Part shown: positions 58,567 to 64,000 of the stretch, piece after piece
Numbering within the stretch: position 1 is the stretch's first letter
Layout of the letters: every line of letters starts with the position of its first letter
Origin: JACNKJ01 sp964344565
Lineage (GTDB): Bacteria; Krumholzibacteriota; Krumholzibacteriia; JACNKJ01
Direction of reading: 5' to 3'
NCBI GenBank assembly: GCA_964344565.1
Contig: CAYFNT010000006.1
Coordinates: forward strand, 62,001 to 126,000
DNA: 64,000 nucleotides
Program-made: the position numbers and the translations under genes
The notes under the pieces: generated by a model
Told to the model about the DNA's origin: nothing
Seen by the model: the letters and a program-made list of their open reading frames with translations, nothing else
Database searches by the model: none

Positions 58567-59135
58567 CAGAGGCTCACCTCCTCCACGGAGAGCAGCCTGC
58601 CCTCCTGGAAATGCGGGTTGAGCAGCAGGCCGCGTTCGCGGTTGCGGCTGAGGGCGAGACCCGTGAGCGCGCCGCGGGCCATGGACTCGTCCTCGGCCTT
58701 GAGGGTGATGTCCCAGAGCACGCCGCCCTGGAGGGACTGGAGCTTCGCCCCGCCCAGTCGCGGCTCCACCCTGCGCCGGAGCGCGTCGCGCTCGCCGCCT
58801 TCCTCGGTGACGAGCAGCTGCAGGCGCCAGGCTCGGCCTCCCGACACCTTCGAAGGTTCGAGGGCCGCCGCGGCATCGAGGGCGTCGCCGTCGCCCCAGG
58901 CACCTTCGCTGAACTCTGCGCGGTGCTTCGTGGTGTTCACGAAGACGCTGGTGCGGGCCACTTCCTTTTCCACCTTCTCGCGGAAGGCATCACCCTCGCC
59001 GCTGAATCGCCATAGCTCGCTGCGTTTCAGGTCCAGCAGGATTCCCTGCCAACCGAGGGTCTCGTCGAGGGCCATGCGGGCGGTCTGCTTCACCAGGTCG
59101 CCGGTCTTCAGGTCGACGCGCAGATCAAGGCGCAT
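58566..59135 (-). CDS. PurS-like tandem-domain protein of the FGAM synthetase operon
   Basis: 189 aa. The first half (1-80) has PurS-like layout: strand RLDLRVDLKTGDLVKQTARM, LGWQGILLDLKRSELWRF, then a long helix FREKVEKEVARTSVFVN. The second half (about 102-189) repeats it: RLQLLVTEEGGERDALRRRV, LQSLQGGVLWDITLKAEDES, and ARGALTGLALSRN with LLLNPHF. Both halves share RLxLxV, the LG...L turn and a Trp at the same place. Single PurS proteins are about 80-85 aa. ATG 59135 has GGGAGG upstream and overlaps purQ by 11 bp. Assignment rests on pattern and on position between purQ and purF. Confidence 0.6.
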   Translation of the reverse strand: MRLDLRVDLKTGDLVKQTARMALDETLGWQGILLDLKRSELWRFSGEGDAFREKVEKEVARTSVFVNTTKHRAEFSEGAWGDGDALDAAAALEPSKVSGGRAWRLQLLVTEEGGERDALRRRVEPRLGGAKLQSLQGGVLWDITLKAEDESMARGALTGLALSRNRERGLLLNPHFQEGRLLSVEEVSL

Positions 59136-59964
59136 GCTGTACCTCCCGGCGGCTGGCCGCCTCCACCATCGCCTTGAGCACGGTCATGCCCGGGCCGTCT
59201 CCACGCAGTCTCGTCCAGTCGCCGCCGGCCTCCCGCCGATGTTCGCCCCAAGGTCCCTCGAGTTCCTCCGGAACCTGTCCCAGCCAGGCGCTCCGCTCGG
59301 GATGGGGCATCATGGCCAGCACGTTGCCCTCGGGATTGCAGAGCCCCGCCGCGGCCTCGAGGCTGCCGTTGGGGGTCACCGGCCAGTCGCCGTTCACGCG
59401 TCCCTCGGCGTCGCAGTAGCGCAACACGATCTGTCCCGCGGCGGACAGCTCCTCGAATAGTCCTTCGCGGCGGGAAGTGAATCGTCCCTCGCCGTGGGCG
59501 AAGGGAACGGGCAGCACCTCGCCGGCCTTGGTGCCCAGCCAGGAGGAGCTCGACGGCTCCACCTTCAGATGGCTCCACTGGGTGAAGTAGCCCTCGCGGC
59601 CCGGCATTCGGTTGGTGGCCAGGGCCAGTTCCACTTCTCCCGGACGCAGCCCGGGGATGAATCCGCCTTCCACGAGAACCTGGGCTCCGTTGCAGATGCC
59701 CAGGACGGGTTTCCCCTTGGCGGCCTCTTCGGCCAGGGCGCCGAGGATCTTCTCCTTGCTGGCCACCACGCCCGCGCGGATGCGGTCCTGGTAGCTGAAG
59801 CCGCCGGGCAGGAGGAAGAGGTCGAAGCTCGCCAGCAGCGAAGGATCCTCGTTCCAGCGATGCACCTCGGCCGAAGCGCCGGCGTCTTCCAGCGCTCGGG
59901 CCGATTCGTATTCGCAGTTCACGCCGGGGAACTGGATCACGCAGGCGCGGGGACGATCAGACAT
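59125..59964 (-). CDS. purQ: FGAM synthetase glutaminase subunit PurQ
   Basis: A 279-aa class I glutamine amidotransferase. VIQFPGVNCEYESARALEDA, FLLPGGFSYQDRIRAGVVAS, and the nucleophile motif VLGICNGAQVLVEGG; the His-Glu pair is MMPHPERS. It is about 50 residues longer than the usual 225-aa PurQ, with the extra mostly at the C-terminus (PEELEGPWGEHRREAGGDWT). ATG 59964 overlaps the purL stop by 8 bp. It supplies ammonia to PurL. Confidence 0.95.
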   Translation of the reverse strand: MSDRPRACVIQFPGVNCEYESARALEDAGASAEVHRWNEDPSLLASFDLFLLPGGFSYQDRIRAGVVASKEKILGALAEEAAKGKPVLGICNGAQVLVEGGFIPGLRPGEVELALATNRMPGREGYFTQWSHLKVEPSSSSWLGTKAGEVLPVPFAHGEGRFTSRREGLFEELSAAGQIVLRYCDAEGRVNGDWPVTPNGSLEAAAGLCNPEGNVLAMMPHPERSAWLGQVPEELEGPWGEHRREAGGDWTRLRGDGPGMTVLKAMVEAASRREVQHAP

Positions 59965-62338
59965 GGGCCGCCTCCTCTCCCGCGGGGAAGACCGAGGGCA
60001 AGGTTCCCCTCCAGGCTTCGTTCAGCTTTTCCAGTTCGAGATCCACGCGGAGCTCGCCTTCCACGGCGATCTTCAGCCGCGCTCCGTCGCTCACCCGTCC
60101 CGCGCGGATCACCTCGACTCCGCGGCGCTGAAGCTCCGCCTCGAAATCCTTCTCGTGGTCCGTCTTCACTTCCACCAGGAAGCCGCCGGTCTCGCTGAAG
60201 AGCTGTACCTCGGGCGACAGTTCCCCGCGCAGATCCAAGTCGAGCCCCAGGCGCCCCGAGGCGCGGCGTCCGAGCATCATCTCGGCGGCGCAGGCGGCCA
60301 GTCCGCCCTCGCTGATGTCGTGGGCGGCGGCCACCCAGCCGGACTGGACGGCGGTGATGAGGGCCAGGCTCTGGGCCCTGAGCTCCCGGAAGCCGGGTTC
60401 GGGGACGACCCCGCCTGCACTCTCGTAAACGATGCGATGGTAGGCGCTTCCGCCCATCTCTTCGCGTCTTGCGCCAAGCAGGTAGACGGCGTCCCCTTCC
60501 GCCGCGAGGGCCATGCCCGAGACCCGGCTGAGGTCGGGCACCCGGCCCGTGAGGGCCACCACGGGGCTGGGCGGGATGGCCGCACCCTGGGCGCTCTCAT
60601 TATAGAAGGACACGTTCCCGCTGATCACCGGGATGGGATTCACCGGCTCGGCGTCCTGCTCGTCCTCGGCCATGCGGCCTATCTTCGTGCAGGCCTCGCC
60701 GATGGCGCGCACCCCTTCGGCGAAGGCCGCGAAGGCTTCGGGCTTCTCGGGATTGCCGTAGTTCAGGCAGTCGGTGAGGGCCAGGGGCCAGGCGCCCACG
60801 CAGGCCAGGTTGCGCACCGACTCGCAGACGGCCAGGGCCGCCCCCTTCCAGGGATCCCGCTCGCCGTAGTAGGGATTGCCGTCGGCGCTGATGGCCATGC
60901 CCAGGGGCGTGTCCTTGAAGGGCGCGATGAGCCCCGCGTCGGCCTCGCCGGGACGCAGATAGGCGCATCCCTTCACTTCCTGATCGTAGTGCTCGAAGAG
61001 GTAGCTGCGGTCGCAGAGGTTGGGATCGGCCAGCAGGGTGAGCAGGTCGGCGCCCAGGTCGCGACTCGCTTCGCGGGCCGGCTCGGGCGGCTCGAGAAGC
61101 TCGAGCTTCTCGGCGCGGTCGTAGCGGATGCCGCTGGTGACCACTTCCACCGGAGCGTCGCAGAGAATGTCCTCGCCCCGGCTCAACACGTAGCGCTGGT
61201 CCTCGGTGACCTCGCCGGCCACCCGGGCGCAGGCGCCGCGGTAGACATGGGGAAGGTCGTAGTCCTCGTTGTAGATCTTCAGGATCTTCTCGCTGATGCG
61301 CCGCGGCACGGCCAGGCCGTAGCGCTCCTGGGTCTCGCTGCAGGCGATGACCTGACTGGGCAGGGCGATGTCCGACACCGACACCTTTTCCAGATCGACG
61401 CGCATGCCGAAGCCGCCGGCCTCGGCCAGTTCGCTGGACACGCAGGCGATGCCGCCGGCGCCGAGGTCCTTGAAGCCGATGGCCACGCCCTCTTCGCGGG
61501 CCAGGCGCAGCACGGCCTTGTTGGCCTCGCTGAGCACCCGCTTGAGGAAGGGATCGGGAACCTGCACGGCCCCGCGGTTCTCCTCCTCCTCGTCGAGGAT
61601 GACGCTGGCGAAGGCCGCGCCTCCGAAACCGCTCTCGTCGGTGGGCTTGCCCACCAGGATGAAGTCGTAGGGTTCCTCGTGGGCCTGCTCGGGCACGAAG
61701 CTGTGGACCACCTCGTCCTCGGGCACCAGGCCCACGGCCACGACGTTGACCAGGCAATTGTCGTCGTAACCGGGATGGAAGACCAGGTCGCCGCCTAGAT
61801 TGGGCACGCCCAGGGCGTTGCCGTAGTGCCAGATGCCGTCGACCACGCCGGCGAGGATCTCGCGGCTGCGCTCGCCGTACGGACCGCGGGGATCGCCCAT
61901 GCGCAGAGGATCGAGCACCCCCACCACGTCGGCGCCCATGCAGTAGACGTCGCGCACGATGCCGCCGATGCCCGTGGCCGCGCCCTCGAAGGGCAGCACC
62001 TGACTGGGATGGTTATGGCTCTCGTGGCTCATGACCACGCACCAGTCCCGTCCGTCGGCCTTGCCGAGACGCACCACTCCGGCATCCTCCACGGGACCGA
62101 GGACCACGTCGGGTCCATCGCCGGGCAGGTGGTTCTTCAGTAGCCGTCGGCTGCTCTTGTAGGAGCAGTGTTCGGACCACATGGTGTTGAACAGTGTGAG
62201 CTCGGTGAGCGTGGGATCACGTCCGAGCAATTCCGCGGTACGCCGCGCTTCCGAGAGCTTCAGGTTCAGGGCGTGCTCGCTCAGAACCGCTTGAAGCTCG
62301 GTATCGGAAAGACGGGTGACCTCGATCACCGCTTCCAT
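59957..62338 (-). CDS. purL: FGAM synthetase subunit PurL
   Basis: 793 aa when started at ATG 62338 (MEAVIEVTRLSDTELQAVLS); an upstream TTG frame extension would include the -10 box. Signatures: TLFNTMWSEHCSYKSSRRLL, MSHESHNHPSQVLPFEGAAT, GIGGIVRDVYCMGADVVGVL, FKDLGAGGIACVSSELAEAG and GWVAAAHDISEGGLAACAAE. The length is in the small-PurL class (about 730-800) that needs PurS and PurQ, consistent with the operon. It has a promoter and a short leader. Confidence 0.95.
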   Translation of the reverse strand: MEAVIEVTRLSDTELQAVLSEHALNLKLSEARRTAELLGRDPTLTELTLFNTMWSEHCSYKSSRRLLKNHLPGDGPDVVLGPVEDAGVVRLGKADGRDWCVVMSHESHNHPSQVLPFEGAATGIGGIVRDVYCMGADVVGVLDPLRMGDPRGPYGERSREILAGVVDGIWHYGNALGVPNLGGDLVFHPGYDDNCLVNVVAVGLVPEDEVVHSFVPEQAHEEPYDFILVGKPTDESGFGGAAFASVILDEEEENRGAVQVPDPFLKRVLSEANKAVLRLAREEGVAIGFKDLGAGGIACVSSELAEAGGFGMRVDLEKVSVSDIALPSQVIACSETQERYGLAVPRRISEKILKIYNEDYDLPHVYRGACARVAGEVTEDQRYVLSRGEDILCDAPVEVVTSGIRYDRAEKLELLEPPEPAREASRDLGADLLTLLADPNLCDRSYLFEHYDQEVKGCAYLRPGEADAGLIAPFKDTPLGMAISADGNPYYGERDPWKGAALAVCESVRNLACVGAWPLALTDCLNYGNPEKPEAFAAFAEGVRAIGEACTKIGRMAEDEQDAEPVNPIPVISGNVSFYNESAQGAAIPPSPVVALTGRVPDLSRVSGMALAAEGDAVYLLGARREEMGGSAYHRIVYESAGGVVPEPGFRELRAQSLALITAVQSGWVAAAHDISEGGLAACAAEMMLGRRASGRLGLDLDLRGELSPEVQLFSETGGFLVEVKTDHEKDFEAELQRRGVEVIRAGRVSDGARLKIAVEGELRVDLELEKLNEAWRGTLPSVFPAGEEAAHV

Positions 62339-62392
62339 GGGATGACCGCCCGGGGCTGAGATTTTGGGGTAGGAAGGGCCGGGAAAGACTGT

Positions 62393-62420
62393 ATAGTAAG
62401 CATCCAAGTTGTTTGGTCAA
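62393..62420 (-). promoter_or_regulatory. Promoter of the pur operon
   Basis: Minus strand TTGACC (62415-62420), 16-bp spacer, TACTAT (62393-62398), followed by a leader of about 50 nt before purL. No purine riboswitch is seen. Confidence 0.65.
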
Positions 62421-62433
62421 GGAAAAGCTTAGG

Positions 62434-62499
62434 GCTGCCCGCTACCCGCTGCCCATTGTCGGCCAGAGCCCTGGCGGGATGCGAGTAGCAGGAGGCAGA
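62434..62499. repeat. Heptamer-repeat inverted structure C (purL-sppA gap)
   Basis: Left arm 62434-62454: GCTGCCC, GCTACCC, GCTGCCC. Right arm 62473-62499 on the opposite strand: GCTACTC, GCATCCC and a more diverged copy. Weaker than structures A and B. It lies between the divergent purL and sppA. The rest of this 184-bp gap shows only the purL promoter. Confidence 0.6.
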
Positions 62500-62522
62500 A
62501 CCCCACGAAGGTTGGTCCCGTC

Positions 62523-63542
62523 ATGGAATCCCACAAGATCATCGCCACCATCTTCCATATCCTGGGCATCGTCGTGATCCTGGGCTTCTTGGTGCTCCAG
62601 GGCGTGAGCTGCACCTTCCTCATGAGCGCCATGAGCGAGGGACAGGCCGGCGCGCCCGCTCCCGGCATGGACAGCCACCTCTTCGGCGACAAGGGCGCCC
62701 AGGCCCGATTCCTGAGGGTGCCGGTGATGGGCGTGATCAGCTATGCGCCCGCCGAGAGCTTCCTGGGCGTATCCGAGATGAGCATTCCCGAGCGCGTGGA
62801 CAAGCTGCTCGCCCACGCGGCCGAATCCGATCGCATCGACGGCGTGCTCCTGGACATCGACTCCCCCGGCGGCGCGGTGGACCCCAGCGACGTGATCTTC
62901 CACCAGCTCATGCGGTTCAAGGAGGACACGGGCAAGCCCGTGGTGGCGCGCATGAACGGCCTCGCCGCCAGCGGCGGTTACTATATCGCGGTGGCGGGAG
63001 ATCGCATCATGGCCCATCCCTCCACCCTCACCGGCTCCATCGGCGTGATCATGCAGTCCCTGAACATGGCCGGTCTCTTCGACAAGGTGGGGCTCGACCT
63101 CGTCACCCTGACCAGCGGTCCCAACAAGGATCTGCTCAACCCCGGCCGCGAGATGACCGAGGAGGAACGCGAGATCCTCATGGGCGTCATCGAGGAGACC
63201 CACGAGCAGTTCGTCCAGGCGGTGGCCCTCGGCCGCGGCATGGACCTGGAAACCCTCCGCCCCCTGGCCGACGGACGCATCTACACCTCGCGCCAGGCCC
63301 TCGAGCACGGCCTCATCGACGACATCGGCTACGAGGAAGACCTGCTGGACATCCTGCGCCAGGTCTCCGGCGTCGAGACCGTGGAGGTGGTGCGCCACAA
63401 GCTGCCGAGCAAGCTCTGGGACTTCCTCGACATGGGCCTCGAAAGCGCCGCGCGTCACTTCCGCCCCGAGAGCCAGTTGAAACTATTCGAGTATTTGGAC
63501 CGGAAGCCCGGCCTCTACTATCTATGGGAGCCGGGGCATTAG
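62523..63542 (+). CDS. sppA: Signal peptide peptidase SppA-type protease
   Basis: A 339-aa membrane-anchored serine protease. N-terminal membrane segment IIATIFHILGIVVILGFLVL. VLLDIDSPGGAVDPSDVIFH, VVARMNGLAASGGYYIAVAG (catalytic Ser in AASGGYY) and AHPSTLTGSIGVIMQSLNMA are SppA hallmarks. It is the single-repeat, SppA36K-like type, with the catalytic Lys in the typical later position not certain by eye. ATG 62523 has no strong ribosome-binding site (only AAGG 12 bases upstream). Degrades cleaved signal peptides or membrane proteins. Confidence 0.9.
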   Translation: MESHKIIATIFHILGIVVILGFLVLQGVSCTFLMSAMSEGQAGAPAPGMDSHLFGDKGAQARFLRVPVMGVISYAPAESFLGVSEMSIPERVDKLLAHAAESDRIDGVLLDIDSPGGAVDPSDVIFHQLMRFKEDTGKPVVARMNGLAASGGYYIAVAGDRIMAHPSTLTGSIGVIMQSLNMAGLFDKVGLDLVTLTSGPNKDLLNPGREMTEEEREILMGVIEETHEQFVQAVALGRGMDLETLRPLADGRIYTSRQALEHGLIDDIGYEEDLLDILRQVSGVETVEVVRHKLPSKLWDFLDMGLESAARHFRPESQLKLFEYLDRKPGLYYLWEPGH

Positions 63543-63644
63543 ATCCGACTTTTCCCTTATCCCATAGACTTGAGTAGTGAAATTGTATATTCTCCGAAAT
63601 GATCAAAATTCACGACTGAACATCAGGCATCATTCCGGACGGCA

Positions 63645-64000
63645 ATGGGCAAAAACATACGCATTCGAGAGACGGGCTTCGCGGAGAATCTCGAACGGCA
63701 CCGGCTACGGAAGAATCTGAGCAAGTCCGACCTGGCCCAGGCCGCGGGGCTCAGTTGGCGCACCATCGACAACTACGTGAAGGGACGATTCGAGTACGCG
63801 CAGGAGTCAGCCCTCCTGCGCATCGCCGAAGCGCTTGATGTTTCCCTGGATACCCTACTCTCATCCTGCGAGAAGCGGACGCCCATCTACGGACGCCCCC
63901 CCTTCCTCTTCGCGATCATCATCATCTTCGCCATGGTGTTCGGACTCGCGCTCCGTGCATGCACCGATCCGGGGCGCATCGAGATAGCCGGTCCGATACT
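63645..64000 (+). CDS. Membrane-anchored XRE-family regulator (3' end outside window)
   Basis: At least 118 residues from ATG 63645, with no stop before the window edge. The N-terminal helix-turn-helix (LERHRLRKNLSKSDLAQAAG, SWRTIDNYVKGRFEYAQESA, ALLRIAEALDVSLDTLLSS) is XRE type. A membrane segment follows (FLFAIIIIFAMVFGLALRAC), then an extracytoplasmic start (TDPGRIEIAGPI). This layout suggests a membrane-bound sensor regulator or an exported-domain protein. Separated from sppA by 102 bp; its own promoter is not clear (an AT-rich TATATT at about 63588). Confidence 0.8.
   Translation, partial: MGKNIRIRETGFAENLERHRLRKNLSKSDLAQAAGLSWRTIDNYVKGRFEYAQESALLRIAEALDVSLDTLLSSCEKRTPIYGRPPFLFAIIIIFAMVFGLALRACTDPGRIEIAGPI

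Noticed and set aside
1..64000. CRISPR array, insertion sequence, prophage or rRNA/tRNA genes
   Set aside because: No direct repeat with spacers, transposase, integrase or structural RNA signature was seen by eye.

Overview
The window is a dense, high-GC stretch of a Gram-negative bacterial chromosome. It carries about 59 protein genes, almost no long intergenic space (no gap exceeds 300 bp), frequent 1-14 bp gene overlaps, and many GTG/TTG starts. I saw no tRNA, rRNA, IS element, prophage or CRISPR array. Kdo synthesis (kdsA/B/C/D), LptB/C/F/G and a 2107-residue SprA-type outer-membrane protein point to an LPS-bearing member of the FCB superphylum. The high GC and the operon mix fit a candidate phylum (Krumholzibacteriota/Eisenbacteria-like lineages) better than classical Bacteroidota. 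That placement is inference.

Layout: 1-4.4 kb holds a partial TPR-repeat exported protein, asnS and a lysine/alanine-rich histone H1-like gene with its own promoter and terminator. 4.5-17 kb (minus strand) is the classical rimP-nusA-L7Ae-infB-DUF503-rbfA-truB-ribF-rpsO-pnp translation/RNA operon, continued by an M16 peptidase and a uridine-kinase-like gene. 17-24.3 kb has an M28 peptidase downstream of sprA. 24.5-27 kb (plus strand) is the lptF-lptG pair, followed by a convergent crcB. 27.5-39.6 kb (minus) reads as one long transcription unit from a strong promoter at 39.6 kb: lptC-lptB-rpoN-hpf-hprK-PTS IIA-PTS IIB-HPr-EI-phosphoglucose/mannose isomerase-nucleotidyltransferase-metK-ahcY, ending in a strong terminator. 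39.7-44.5 kb is kdsB-pyrG-kdsA-kdsC-kdsD. 44.5-46.7 kb is rng-rplU-rpmA.

46.8-64 kb is more mosaic: a divergent pair (large Asp-rich lipoprotein / proline dehydrogenase), an unknown gene with truD and trmB, a plus-strand deoxynucleoside kinase-pcnB-mpg group, a RES/Xre toxin-antitoxin module with a consensus promoter and twin operators, a lysine-6-dehydrogenase-like enzyme, a small lipoprotein, the purL-purQ-PurS-like-purF operon, sppA, and a window-truncated membrane-anchored XRE regulator.

Points of most interest: (i) three intergenic inverted structures built from 7-bp tandem repeats with different heptamer units but one architecture; (ii) a phosphorelay-only PTS (EI, HPr with His15/Ser46, IIA, IIB, HprK) without visible IIC/IID, embedded with rpoN and hpf; (iii) a 189-aa protein in the purine operon that looks like two fused PurS domains; (iv) histone-H1-like Lys/Ala repeats both in a stand-alone gene and inside IF2; (v) structured leaders in front of rpsO, pnp, rplU and rng, and terminators placed directly upstream of the start codons of kdsB and rimP.
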